64,000 bases of DNA from Prosthecobacter debontii (GCA_945873125.1 CAMCBV010000001.1:1-64000); one strand, 5' to 3'. Positions 17,201-25,340 are shown, counted from the first letter of the stretch. A program made the numbers and translations. Notes: generated from the letters alone by a model not told the origin.

Positions 17201-18336
17201 CGATAAACTTCGAGGACTAATAGCGCGCGGAGTTTTGCGGCTCCTGCAGGGTTCTTTTCTGATGCATTGAGTAGTCCTTTAGCTGCGAGCTGGTGATCTT
17301 TTCCGCACCATTCGATGTATGCGCGGGGGATATCTTGAGTGTTCACGTCATACTGCATCACATCACTGGCGATGACTAAGGCAAGGGCGGTTTCACCCGC
17401 CTCGGCAGCTACTTTTGCGGATCGAGCCAGAGGATCATATCTATCATCTCGGCGAGGAAACGCGGCAAGGTAGCGCCGTGCCTCCGCTTCTATTTCGGAC
17501 GGCTTGGCCTTGGCGGCAATCATTGCCTCGATCAAATACCTATGTGCTTCAAAATGATTGTAGCTCAGGGATTTTCTGAAAGATACGACAGCATTTGAGT
17601 GCTGCCCGAGCTGGCTTTCACAGCGAGCTTGCAGGAATGCGATCTGCTGAGCGGAACGCGAATCGATCTGGCCGCCGCGTTTTGTCACAGTCTTCGCGAT
17701 TTGCAAACCCTCTGCCCACTTTTCACAGCGTGTGGCGGATTGCATGCCTTGGATGGCAAGGTTCCAAAGCAAGGGACCTGGAGGGAGTTTCATTGCCATC
17801 TCGCCAGCGAGCAAAGTCGCTTCGGAGTGCGCTTGCGGCTTGTCAGTTGCGCTCCAAGTTTGCATCGCGCGAAGTCCTTGTTCGGTGGATTCGCCGTTGC
17901 GCCAAATTGTGGCTCGTTGGGATGCTCCGAGCGTTACTCGGCCAGTCCTTTCATATGCGGTTGCTAGCCTCTCTCTTGCTTCGTTTGCAAGGGTGTGGTT
18001 GGGAAGAATTTCCAAAAATTGCCTTGCTGAGGTAATGATGTCTTCATGCCGGGCCAAGGCGACGTAACCGTCTATCAGGTTCAGCATCACCTCGGCACGT
18101 CGCGGGTGATCTTTTTGGGCGCGCGCGAATTTCGATGCGGTGCGTATCAATCCGAAAACTTGCCCATCTTTTTTGTAAAGGCCGATGAGTTGCAGCATGA
18201 TATCTGCACCCGTATTTGATGTCTCGGCAGTTTCCTTGAGGCGAGCTTCTAGCTTCACGGACTCATCTGCTGCGGTTGCATAGGCAGGTAGAAAGAGCAG
18301 GAGGATTGCGGCAAGTTGTTGGATAGGTAATTTCAA
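11272..18336 (-). CDS. Giant (2354 aa) exported TPR and beta-domain protein
   Basis: The start is TTG at 18336, overlapping the previous stop as TTGA. It is required because the signal peptide (LPIQQLAAILLLFLPAYATA) begins there. Residues 30-1080 form a long TPR solenoid. From about 1090 to 2070 come beta-rich modules. At least five carry a D-x-D-x-D-like strand, then a T-E-(S/T/A)-x-x-x-x-G-(V/I)-F core, then a GD-V/I-x-x-x-Y-x-D/E end, for example VVDFDLDTGLGRD, ATESGPSTGVFLAEI and VKQGDKVYLGYRD. Between them lie a discoidin-like part (about 1310-1390, DPETSWRSEPDG) and a PA14-like part (about 1440-1540). A second TPR block (about 2080-2345) closes the chain. No enzyme motif was seen. It is probably a periplasmic or outer-membrane scaffold. 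Confidence 0.88.
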   Translation of the reverse strand: MKLPIQQLAAILLLFLPAYATAADESVKLEARLKETAETSNTGADIMLQLIGLYKKDGQVFGLIRTASKFARAQKDHPRRAEVMLNLIDGYVALARHEDIITSARQFLEILPNHTLANEARERLATAYERTGRVTLGASQRATIWRNGESTEQGLRAMQTWSATDKPQAHSEATLLAGEMAMKLPPGPLLWNLAIQGMQSATRCEKWAEGLQIAKTVTKRGGQIDSRSAQQIAFLQARCESQLGQHSNAVVSFRKSLSYNHFEAHRYLIEAMIAAKAKPSEIEAEARRYLAAFPRRDDRYDPLARSAKVAAEAGETALALVIASDVMQYDVNTQDIPRAYIEWCGKDHQLAAKGLLNASEKNPAGAAKLRALLVLEVYRDRMKDVSKSREMARRFLADSPSEEGWTEEVVKHLYDSAPSNEVFNEDLAAVIASAKAFPHLAGFQDRVWNPAPANNDRNREWQKAKRDYLADPETKLWRQTRENGGKSGQACNELLGKKLSPEVRHHLLARLAYVYRHHLGGKSSEFSAKHYENLCKAFPKDSEAAERWLEASFLSGKEMQLAAAQHLFSFTPFATHPDTWIRLCEIKDETILRKALPWITESSKKSDSPLYHSPRMGDIMSEIGMKAEAATWWRSRMELDPRNRDAVLCALKYANTMKASEAERFLMQRFQASADHQSAYAAQIADLNFKAGDFASMEKILTASHSRNEKNSFQSSGMSEWPARGWLEAARNSKEMPNETKNRVYRMIRNLKAGRLSAEAGMLLVHSEPHDLGRLLNTQKLILMADPHHESWNRLFPFAQAAMAREDYTLAAAIMNGLLHSIRSVGENQMADARTLLRKAYEKMGSLSADIPADSPIAPLLQIVLHLRLGEVELAEKAYYQNIELFDAHRAELPVELLLFGAETHIAQGTPKDHERAEEILRGWLVKFGEAENTDARDKAKIQLLLANHYQRAKQYDIARAEFTTVLNAHKDQPEALEAKFGIGETFMAQKVYDQASEIFTDLAENPAPSVAIRANFMLGILSLRQDDNDGARRIFLSVLENTPDSDLANETLYNLAEVYGIEQRFLTQLETLRTVGRLGQESKQWQTPGNALPIVVQDPDLGISRGDTRIPVVVRTEPGNDVEQSFLSSGGAGKGIFLSEIPTELGEAKPDDGVLQVTGGDVITVDYPEDFKKQFKFEFLGNTRLRIASDGSLEVASSEIINKQDESFTDTLKQEVGDEEKDEPKPRAATRPNNQIKPGNLIYAQIKDGDRDLTAKPDKVGIRLTASSGDEVRMEITEASNHGGVFQGAIRTGELPAGAKASDSALDHSPLMSIDHDPETSWRSEPDGAAPKSLSVDMKELREVETITLTSPDAKNEAPIRMRVRGSHDGRFWFDLAQFPTPPNVQSMDFPDPAMQLRIYKSPLSSIRETYTWNEILEMAAKLKATEKTQVETLSWDIPENEKDAYFLIWSGPLVQERDGAMRLSVSGKVTAIMLDGRLVLAPGEGGRTVDVFASRGIHTLTVFSIATPKEKSVEVLRARENLKSAEVKMHPFTASDLDPKARPGLPTMDRPEIGEITQKDHNWTLKTAARKLRYIDFEFLEYRGDAIAVSNIEISGGGAKHIPPVENVLELADNDILELAPGDTVKASYLDELTAGGKQPNRLLEKSLTATYYNGSITPVSYDFERSGDGRVQGSRKELLRIEPGDRIVAEVVDFDLDTGLGRDTVEVTVELNGENPFKVLATESGPSTGVFLAEIETAATKDGNKLVVKQGDKVYLGYRDAQNTFPGHAADREAVVLLNSASPGLVRILESEAPFGREPVIVPAAPNVPADHVGKVEYRMPLTVEVLDPDQAKDSHSTVNVEITTTQGSKATVECKLSRAYAPANEALDETTNPALLEGRFVGQIPLLLGDAMTNTKESAPEDTEAKIDTKQDKSTRLVLGSLGNDIFTASYHDVSHANKLESKASLASAARLSITDSKYIEEAEIAYVGTKIHLLLEDPDLDVSAERDKALILILTESGEDETVEVEETLSHSGIFSGSFPLVASTKPVKRNFKGEIECNFGDVITAGYLDNVEQTPDGLTIIERKIPVAMGTDGEMAAFSKIFKNEELAIQTQFHIAESRFELFKGHRAIKNEEEASKDLSAGKRVLRQLQEDYPDPKYAPRVAYLLGQFAQEMENWDEAIAAYRSIVTNHPEHNLAADAQYKLGQCHEEAGELDEALEAYVTLAATYPKNPLIASVMLRINEHFYTKEEYAVAASVGAKFIERFPNHEWSPKMAFRIGQCYFKLDNYSKAGLAFDTFVKSHPEHELTAQALFWAGESYRQGKDIPEAFRRYNRCRWDFPESDAAKYSRGRLALPELLSQFEREANLNE

Positions 18337-20528
18337 AATCCTGATTTTTTGAGAGCTTCGACGATTTTCTTGGCCTCCGGTGAAATTTCGCTTTCCGGAT
18401 AGTTGTCTATGAGTTGTTCAAATTTTTTCCGTGCCTCAGGTTTGCGGTTAAGCTTGTAGAGGCAGCGCCCGTAGTTGAATAGAATCACATCGAGGAAATT
18501 CGCATCCTGATAATCTTTGAGCACGTTTTCAAAGACATCGATAGCTCGTGCATAGTCTTCCTTCTGATAATAGAAGGCGGCCATTTTTGCCACTGCGTCA
18601 CCGACTCTTCCAGAATCCGGAAAGTGCTCATAGACTTTCTGGTAAGCAAGGAAGGCATTTTCGAAAAGCCTCGGGGCTTCGCCACCGGTTGCCTTGAGTG
18701 CCATTGCTTCACAGCACGAGCCAATTTGAAATTGGGCCTCACCGCGCAGATGGCTGTTAGGTATTTTGGTGATGCTTTCGAATAGATTGATCGCCCTTGT
18801 AAAATTTTCGCGTTTCCGCTCGACGTTTGCCTGCTGAAGCATCGCCTCATCGACGAACGCGCTGGAGGGAAACTCGGCAATCAACTTACGGCTCATGCCG
18901 AGAGCAAGGTCCAGTTGATCCATGGCGAAGTAGATCCGCCATAGCTGAACGTAAGTTTCCTCCAGCAGCTTGCCGCCGATTTTTTCAGATTCCGTGAGTA
19001 GCTCTTCACAAACGTCGAGTGCTTCCGTGTATTTCAGATTAGCTTTCGTATGAAGGCCGAACTCTTTGTAATGGTTGCCGATCTCGGTGAGTGCTGAAGC
19101 TGTTCGGAGCTTGGTTTTTAAGCGGAGCTCGGCGTCGCTAATTTCCGTATTTGTAACTCGCATCTCGCCGAGATTTCCCTCGATGATTCTCGCTTCGGCG
19201 GTGCGGATGAGCGTGCCGTCCGCAAGGTGAAGTTCGTCGCGGTAAATCAGGCGTATGATCTGGCCGGGTTCACCTGTTAGTGTGTTATCCGCTGTGCCCG
19301 AAAGCAACGGGATGCTAGTGCGGAAAACGCCCGCTTGCCCGGCCTCGCGGAGTTTCACCGGCACGCTGCGCAGGAGTAACAGAGGATCGATCTGAGTTTT
19401 CATATCCTCTCCATCAGGGCCCTCGGTTAACTCGCCGCTGGCTACTCCACTAGCAACTTCGTCATCAATTTCCTCGCCTGTCTTACGGCGGAAAACTTGC
19501 ACAATTGCCTCCAGCTCATCGGCGCCGGCAGTGGTATCGCGGTCGGCATCCGTCACCTGAAGATGCAAAGGCTTTCCGATCACGGCTGCTTGCAGGTCCT
19601 GTTGGAACGATCCATCGGTGATGCGTGCAAATCCATTTCCGATTACCTGAACCTGCTTCGTAATTTTTTGGTTGAAGGCTTTTGTTGCGGTTTGTGCGTC
19701 CGTGTAGGTGATGCTGACGACATCGCCGCCGCGGACTTCTAGGCTGCCGTTGTTTGGGACGGCGGTTTCTGATTGCGTGGAAATACTACCCAAAGCGAGA
19801 CGAGGATGACGTCCGACTGGATCGCAGAGCACGGTTTCCTTATCTCCGTTTTTCGTGACGCAGGTGACACCGATCTGCGTGCCTGGTTCGAGTATGGCGA
19901 AGTCTCGGTCGTCGAGTTTTATATAGAGTCGTTTACCTGCTTCGACTTTTTCAGTTTTTGAGTCCTCCGCAGAAATGGCAGTGCCAACTTTCTCCAGCGC
20001 CTCGATCGCGCGGCTGTAGTGGCCGAGCTTGAAATGGCCAAGTCCGATATAGTGATAGGCTTCATTGACTTCTTGGGCGTTGGGGAAGCGCTCGATGACG
20101 TCCCGCATGATCGTAAAACATTTTCCATAGTTACCCGCCTCATAGAAGCAACGACCGATGTTTAATGCAGCATGGGCACGGAGCAAATCGTCATCGTTAT
20201 CCTCGCTTGCGGCAGCTTCGTAGTGTAGCCGCGCCCTCTCAAAATCACGAGTCACTTTCAGTAAGTGGTCGGCGAGACGGAGATGTGCTTCAAAGCGAAT
20301 CACACTTCGGGGATAGCGCTCGATCACTGACTCCCAGATTTCTAACGCTTTTTCGTTTTCTCCGACTTCAACTCGGGAGTCGCCTGCTTGCATCAACTTG
20401 CGCGCAGCACGATCCTCGATGATTGAACCGCGCTCGGCTTTCTCTTCTTGAGAATATGCGAGGGTGGCGAAAAGGAGCAAGCAGAGGAACCCGCAATGGG
20501 CAGAGATGGACGCGAATTTTACATTCAT
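18333..20528 (-). CDS. Exported TPR protein with beta modules like the giant protein (731 aa)
   Basis: A signal peptide (FASISAHCGFLCLLLFATLAYS) is followed by TPR repeats at about 35-190, including YRSRAIEALEKVG-type helices. Beta modules of the same kind as in the 2354-aa protein follow (about 200-450): YIKLDDRDFAILEPG, LEVRGGDVVSITYTDAQT, LQVTDADRDTTAGADE, AGQAGVFRTSIPLLSG and IIRLIYRDEL. A second TPR block runs from about 465 to 725. So it is a smaller relative with the same TPR-beta-TPR layout, probably from duplication. It overlaps DUF1501 upstream (ATGA) and the giant gene downstream (TTGA). Likely periplasmic partner of the giant protein. Confidence 0.85.
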   Translation of the reverse strand: MNVKFASISAHCGFLCLLLFATLAYSQEEKAERGSIIEDRAARKLMQAGDSRVEVGENEKALEIWESVIERYPRSVIRFEAHLRLADHLLKVTRDFERARLHYEAAASEDNDDDLLRAHAALNIGRCFYEAGNYGKCFTIMRDVIERFPNAQEVNEAYHYIGLGHFKLGHYSRAIEALEKVGTAISAEDSKTEKVEAGKRLYIKLDDRDFAILEPGTQIGVTCVTKNGDKETVLCDPVGRHPRLALGSISTQSETAVPNNGSLEVRGGDVVSITYTDAQTATKAFNQKITKQVQVIGNGFARITDGSFQQDLQAAVIGKPLHLQVTDADRDTTAGADELEAIVQVFRRKTGEEIDDEVASGVASGELTEGPDGEDMKTQIDPLLLLRSVPVKLREAGQAGVFRTSIPLLSGTADNTLTGEPGQIIRLIYRDELHLADGTLIRTAEARIIEGNLGEMRVTNTEISDAELRLKTKLRTASALTEIGNHYKEFGLHTKANLKYTEALDVCEELLTESEKIGGKLLEETYVQLWRIYFAMDQLDLALGMSRKLIAEFPSSAFVDEAMLQQANVERKRENFTRAINLFESITKIPNSHLRGEAQFQIGSCCEAMALKATGGEAPRLFENAFLAYQKVYEHFPDSGRVGDAVAKMAAFYYQKEDYARAIDVFENVLKDYQDANFLDVILFNYGRCLYKLNRKPEARKKFEQLIDNYPESEISPEAKKIVEALKKSGF

Positions 20529-21781
20529 GCGAAAAGTTCTCGGATCGGGGTGGCTTCTTTTTGCACGAGGCGCATCGGGCGACCCTGTGGTGTGACAACT
20601 TCCTTATTGAGGTCGATGCCGAGTGCGTAACAGATGGTCGCATGGAGGTCGTGTACTTTCACGGGGCGTTCCGCAGGCTCCATGCCGTCTTCATCGGAAG
20701 CACCGATGATCGTTCCGCCTTTGGTTCCACCTCCGGCCATCATGCAGCTGAAACAACGAGCCCAGTGATCGCGTCCACCGCCGTCGTTGATGCGCGGAGT
20801 GCGTCCGAATTCACTGAGCACAATGACTAAAGTCTTTTCCAGAAGGCCATTTGCTTTGAGATCGGAGATCAGAGATGCGATGCCTGGATCCATCGCATTG
20901 CCATGGGCTCGCATGGCGTTGAAAATATTGCCATGGTTATCGAATCCGCCTCGGTTCACCTGTATGAAACGGACGCCTTTTTCTATAAGGCGACGAGCGA
21001 GTAGCGCACCGCGTCCGAACTCTGTGTCACCGTATCGTGCTATCGTCTGGGGTTTTTCTTCGTTGAGCTCGAAAGCTTTCAAAGCCGGGCTTTCCATCAG
21101 GGCCACAGCGTCTTTGAGTGCAGTCTCAGAAGCCTTGAGTTCCGTGGCTCCGAGGCGGCCTGAAATTTGAGCATTCATTCTCTCGAGCACTTGCAAGCGC
21201 TGCATGCCGCGGGCATGGCTGATCCCCTCAGGAAATGCGAGATAGGGATCTTTTTCGCCGGGCCGCCCGACATAATAAGCCTCGCATTGCTGGCCGAGAT
21301 AACCGGCTCGGGAGGGCTGCCCGCTGATGCTAACAAAAGAGGGGAGATCGCCAAGCGGTTCGCGCTCATGTACCACCATGGAGCCGATACCTGGATGAAG
21401 GATGTTCGGCGACTGGCTGAAGCCGGTTTGAAGTTCGTATTGAGCGCGTCCGTGATCGCCGTTGGTTCCTGCGATTGAGCGGATTAGGGAGGCGTGGTGC
21501 ATCTGCTTGGCGAGCTGCGGGAAAATTTCCGATATCTCCATTCCTGGTACGGACGTTTTGATTGGGTTGAACTCCCCCTGTACTTTGCGGCCCGGTTTCG
21601 GATCCCACGTGTCGAGGTGGCTCATGCCGCCGCTATTCCAGAAAAGGACGACGTGCTCTGCGTGGCCTTGTCCAGGAATCCTCTCTGCCATCAGTCGGCT
21701 GATCGGCATGCCGAGTATCGACGCACTGAATAATTTCAGCATTCGGCGGCGGGTGAACTGGTAATCGTTACAAGCATTCAT
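20525..21781 (-). CDS. DUF1501 protein (sulfatase-like fold), exported
   Basis: The protein has 418 residues. The N-terminus FTRRRMLKLFSASILGMP looks like a twin-arginine export signal. The DUF1501 body is clear: VVLFWNSGGMSHLDTWDPKP, SLIRSIAGTNGDHGRAQYEL, VRFIQVNRGGFDNHGN, VIVLSEFGRTPRINDGGGRD and HDLHATICYALG. These His/Asp/Glu positions match the metal site of the alkaline-phosphatase/sulfatase superfamily to which DUF1501 belongs. Substrates of DUF1501 proteins are unknown. In Planctomycetes and Verrucomicrobia they are nearly always paired with DUF1549/DUF1553 genes, as here (20 bases downstream of one). What is unusual is its four-base overlap into the TPR/ExbBD genes. Confidence 0.9.
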   Translation of the reverse strand: MNACNDYQFTRRRMLKLFSASILGMPISRLMAERIPGQGHAEHVVLFWNSGGMSHLDTWDPKPGRKVQGEFNPIKTSVPGMEISEIFPQLAKQMHHASLIRSIAGTNGDHGRAQYELQTGFSQSPNILHPGIGSMVVHEREPLGDLPSFVSISGQPSRAGYLGQQCEAYYVGRPGEKDPYLAFPEGISHARGMQRLQVLERMNAQISGRLGATELKASETALKDAVALMESPALKAFELNEEKPQTIARYGDTEFGRGALLARRLIEKGVRFIQVNRGGFDNHGNIFNAMRAHGNAMDPGIASLISDLKANGLLEKTLVIVLSEFGRTPRINDGGGRDHWARCFSCMMAGGGTKGGTIIGASDEDGMEPAERPVKVHDLHATICYALGIDLNKEVVTPQGRPMRLVQKEATPIRELFA

Positions 21782-21801
21782 CGGTGCAGATACTTTTTGG
21801 G

Positions 21802-24246
21802 TTATGGGATAAATCGGAATTCGTTGCAGTTAAGAAGTGACCAGCGTAGATCGGCCATGCCTTCGTGGGGATCTTTGGAGAGGATGGAGAGGGCGAAGGT
21901 TTTCTCCTCCTCCGTGGGAAGTCGCGTGAGAATTTCCCAGTAAGCGTGGACGATTGCTTCCGTCTTGTCTTTTTCTAACAAGCGGTGGATGGGCTCAAGA
22001 GATCCGACTCGTGAAGCTTCGTGTGTGATCCTGCCGTTTAGCATCATCAATTGTTGGCGCAATGAAGATGATGGATCCCGAAACTCGCCCAATCCTGCGC
22101 GTTCGGGTTGTCCAAATACTCTCAGGAAGTGCGCAGGGGGAGCGGGGCTTGCCATCCGCATCGCGCTATCGAAACGCGGATTGTCATCAACCGTGTTGGT
22201 TACGGTTTTGATGGTGTATTTCATCACCTTTTGCTTCTCTTTATTCTGTGTTTCGGCCATCTCGCGCGCCTTGATTTGCTTGTCGGATTCTTTGCGCATC
22301 GTTTCAAGTTCCGATGCTTCGTGTGGGGTGAGGATGGAATTGAAATCAAGTTTTAAGGAAGACTCTAAGTCATAGCCATCGTTTCGAAGCATGGGTTTTT
22401 CAGTTGCCATCTCCGGCGCCGATGCTTCGGCTTCTGCCATGATATATTCGCCAGTCGGCACTCTGATCTCGCTGCTGACTTCTTTCATATTTGCGCCTGC
22501 AGGCCATTTGAAATTTTTGAGATGTCCGGCGGTGACGATGCTGTCGTAAAGCACTTCTCCCAGCATGCGGCGTTGAGGAGCGGCGGTGAAGTTGCGCTCA
22601 CTATTCTCGCGGACGGTTAGAGGGATCTCTGCGGTGAGCGGAGCGCGTCGATAAGTATCAGAAAGAGCGATGATGCGGATCAAGCTCCGTAGATCGTATC
22701 CGCTTGCGATGAACTCACGAGACAGGAAATCCAGGGTCGAAGCGTGATGCAAATCTGCATAGGGAGAGAAGTTATCCAGCGGTTCGACGAAGCCGTGTCC
22801 GATCATTTCTGCCCAAACGCGATTCACATAGGCGCGGGCGAAGAAGTCATTGCGTGGGTTAGTGATCAGTCCGGCAAGTTTTTCGCGCAGTTCGCTGGTG
22901 CGGTAGATGTCACCGTGCACATTGAGCAGGCGGCTTTCTTTCTCAGCCTCACGAAGAACCGGATCTGCTTTTTTACCTGCGGTTGGGTTTACGGCTTCGA
23001 GCAAGGAGTCCAGTGCATGCGCGTCATTTCCTTCGGTGGATTTTTGTTCTTGCTGCGCGCGGAGTTTTTCGAAGCGAATGAGGTAACTTGGCTTAGAATC
23101 ATATTTTATATTTTTGAAAGGAAATCGCGGGCTGACAGGTTCACGCTCTTCCGGTTTCGCCTTGTCCTCGGGCGGCCAGAGCACGTTCATCTTGCTGCCC
23201 TCAGTGGTGTAGACTGTGCCCATGCGCTGGTTCCCGACCTTTTGGGTTTTTCCAAAAAACGCAGCGAAATCATAGAAGTCACGTTGCTCCCAATCATCGA
23301 ATGGGTGGTCGTGGCACATGGCGCAGCCAATGCGAACTCCGAGGAATACTTGCGCAGTGGCGGCTGCCAGTTCCATCGGGTTAGCATCGTCTCCGAGGAT
23401 GAAGCCGACTGCAGGATTGGAGTTTGCGCGGCCAGACGCAGCGATGAGTTCACGCACCATGATGTCGTAGGGTTTTGCCTCAGCGATGGATTTATTGATA
23501 AAGGCGAGCAATTGATTGCCTCCTTCGATGTTGGATCGGACACGCAACATGTCTGCCATGAAAATGGTCCAACGGTCGGCAAAGCGGGGATGAACGAGTA
23601 ACTTGTCGACGAGCTTCACTCTGCGGTCATTCCCCCATGCCTCGAACTCGCGGATTTCGGAAACGGTTGGAATACGACCGATCAGGTCGATGGTTGCGCG
23701 ACGAAGAAATACAAGGTCATCAATGGTCCGGGTTTTGATGGCTCCCGATTCCTCGTTCTCGCGGCGAAGAATATCGTCTAGGATGGCAGCGGCATCGGTA
23801 GCGGATTCCGGGGTGCGGTCGGGAATGGAGACACGTTTGACAGGCTCGGGTTTCTGTTCGGTGAGCGCGATTCCTTCGGGCCATGGAGCACCGGCTTTCA
23901 CCCATGCATTGAGTAGGACTATCTCTTTTGGATCCAATGCGCGGCCTTCGTCAGGCATGACACCTTCGTCGATGGGGCGGAGGTGAATTCGGACCAGTAG
24001 CTCGCTCGCTGCGGGATTACCCGGGACGATGGCGTCCGCCGTATCGCCACCCTGCATGATCCATTTATAGGTATCCATCCGAAGTCCCCCCTTGGTTTTC
24101 TCTGCATTGTGGCAGCGGACACAGTTTCTTTCCAGGATCGGTTGGATATCGTCGACGAAATCCGGGCTTGCGGCAAAGACTGTAAAGGCAGGCGCCACAA
24201 CTGCTAGAGTTTGGAGGATGAAGGTTTTGGCGTGCACGTCGTACAA
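21802..24246 (-). CDS. PSD1/DUF1549/DUF1553 cytochrome-like protein, first gene of the operon
   Basis: The protein has 814 residues. After a signal peptide (FILQTLAVVAPAFTVFAAS) comes a planctomycete cytochrome c domain (PSD1) with the haem motif CVRCH in FVDDIQPILERNCVRCHNAE, and VMPDEGRALDPKEI as its distal part. DUF1549 follows (about 155-350) with LRRATIDLIGRIPT, WTIFMADMLRVR and a second CxxCH, CAMCHDHPFDDW. DUF1553 runs from about 480 to the end (NPRNDFFARAYVNRVWAEMIGHGF and FGQPERAG). It is probably a periplasmic multi-domain redox or hydrolytic protein; family functions are unproven. It heads the minus-strand operon, 20 bases before DUF1501. Confidence 0.9.
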   Translation of the reverse strand: MYDVHAKTFILQTLAVVAPAFTVFAASPDFVDDIQPILERNCVRCHNAEKTKGGLRMDTYKWIMQGGDTADAIVPGNPAASELLVRIHLRPIDEGVMPDEGRALDPKEIVLLNAWVKAGAPWPEGIALTEQKPEPVKRVSIPDRTPESATDAAAILDDILRRENEESGAIKTRTIDDLVFLRRATIDLIGRIPTVSEIREFEAWGNDRRVKLVDKLLVHPRFADRWTIFMADMLRVRSNIEGGNQLLAFINKSIAEAKPYDIMVRELIAASGRANSNPAVGFILGDDANPMELAAATAQVFLGVRIGCAMCHDHPFDDWEQRDFYDFAAFFGKTQKVGNQRMGTVYTTEGSKMNVLWPPEDKAKPEEREPVSPRFPFKNIKYDSKPSYLIRFEKLRAQQEQKSTEGNDAHALDSLLEAVNPTAGKKADPVLREAEKESRLLNVHGDIYRTSELREKLAGLITNPRNDFFARAYVNRVWAEMIGHGFVEPLDNFSPYADLHHASTLDFLSREFIASGYDLRSLIRIIALSDTYRRAPLTAEIPLTVRENSERNFTAAPQRRMLGEVLYDSIVTAGHLKNFKWPAGANMKEVSSEIRVPTGEYIMAEAEASAPEMATEKPMLRNDGYDLESSLKLDFNSILTPHEASELETMRKESDKQIKAREMAETQNKEKQKVMKYTIKTVTNTVDDNPRFDSAMRMASPAPPAHFLRVFGQPERAGLGEFRDPSSSLRQQLMMLNGRITHEASRVGSLEPIHRLLEKDKTEAIVHAYWEILTRLPTEEEKTFALSILSKDPHEGMADLRWSLLNCNEFRFIP

Positions 24247-24546
24247 TAAAACTATTTTTGGGAATCCTATAAAAGAACCGCGGGAAAGAAAGGTGATTCT
24301 CCAAAAAACTGCTGGATCATAAGCTTAAGGCCGTATCCCGCGTCACATGGCTGTTTTTTGTGTCGGGCTTGCCATTTTGTCAGCTCTCGATGCTGGGACG
24401 CCAAGAGATGCTCGAGAATTGCGTCAACGAATTCATTTGATTCCGTCCTTCAAACAAAGGGCTTGGAATCGCCTCTGCGCCTTTTTTTGCTTAAAACCCC
24501 ATTTCTTGATGTCTTTGGTGCATTTCTAGGTTGGACGAATCGCTTC
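24247..24546. other. Divergent intergenic region between two operons
   Basis: This gap separates the minus-strand PSD1 operon from the plus-strand permease operon and must hold promoters for both. No perfect consensus promoter, operator or terminator was recognised. The permease frame is open back to 24358, but those codons give an arginine/cysteine/serine-rich stretch with no family look and no ribosome-binding site, so I treat it as non-coding. No ABC ATPase gene, usual before this permease type, is present here. Confidence 0.5.
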
Positions 24547-25320
24547 ATGCGTTCAATCTTTTCACGCATGCGCATACTTCGGATCCTCACGAGAAAGGAA
24601 CTCAATACCTATTTCCTTAATCCCTTTGGTTGGGTGGTGCTCGCATTTGTGGTCCTGATGCAGGGGCTGTCCTTGTCTTCGGCGATGAAGGGTTTTCGGG
24701 ACACACCTGTGAAGGATAGTCTGGTTTACGTGGTGTTTCATACCCCCTTGTTCTGGTTTTATTTTCTCTTCATTTTCCCACTGATCACGATGCGGCTTTT
24801 CGCGGATGAGGAGCGGAGCGGGACTTTGGAAACCTTGCTAACGGCACCGGTGCGGACGTGGCAGGTTGTCTTTTCCAAATATGTTGCGGCGATGATTTTT
24901 TATGTGATCCTCTGGATTCCCGCGTTACTGCAGTTCAAAGCATTTTCCTGGCTGACGGATTTTCCGCCTCCCTACACAGAGGGGGCGCTTTGGGGGAGCT
25001 TCCTGATCTTGTTTTTGATGGGATGCGCCTTCACCTCAATCGGATGCCTTGCATCGGCGATGACATCGAGTCAGATCGTGGCGGGAATTGTCACCATCAC
25101 GGCACTGGTCATGCTGTATTTTCTCGGCTTCGTTACCATGATCTGGGGTGAGTCATTCTCTGGAGCCGTTATGTTTCATTACATTTCCTCGCAAAGGCAC
25201 CTGCATTATTTCACCAATGGCCTGCTGGATACGCGACCGGTGGTTTATTATCTCTCGGTCTCGGCCTTCACCCTGTTTCTGACCTGTCAAGTGATTGATC
25301 TGCGTCGCTGGCGACCCTGA
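24547..25320 (+). CDS. ABC-2 type permease, GldF-like
   Basis: The protein has 257 residues from ATG 24547 (24568 is an alternative). The start RILRILTRKELNTYFLNPFG is typical of ABC-2 permeases. Six membrane segments follow, with the signature RLFADEERSGTLETLLTAPV between the second and third. It resembles GldF of Bacteroidetes, the inner-membrane part of a transporter linked to gliding or to handling of surface molecules. The two genes behind it are a GldG-like and a DUF4340 gene, the usual set. The usual ATP-binding gene (GldA-like) is absent upstream and downstream in this window. Confidence 0.88.
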   Translation: MRSIFSRMRILRILTRKELNTYFLNPFGWVVLAFVVLMQGLSLSSAMKGFRDTPVKDSLVYVVFHTPLFWFYFLFIFPLITMRLFADEERSGTLETLLTAPVRTWQVVFSKYVAAMIFYVILWIPALLQFKAFSWLTDFPPPYTEGALWGSFLILFLMGCAFTSIGCLASAMTSSQIVAGIVTITALVMLYFLGFVTMIWGESFSGAVMFHYISSQRHLHYFTNGLLDTRPVVYYLSVSAFTLFLTCQVIDLRRWRP

Positions 25321-25340
25321 ACGCGATATTTTTATTCATC

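Noticed and set aside
22744-23601. 285-codon frame antisense to the DUF1549/DUF1553 gene
   Set aside because: The opposite strand has an unmistakable DUF1549 domain with CxxCH; the antisense translation has no ribosome-binding site or family signs.
24347-24546. Small ORF or N-terminal extension before the permease
   Set aside because: Composition is Cys/Arg/Ser-rich without a ribosome-binding site, and the permease family starts at the RILRILTRKEL segment.
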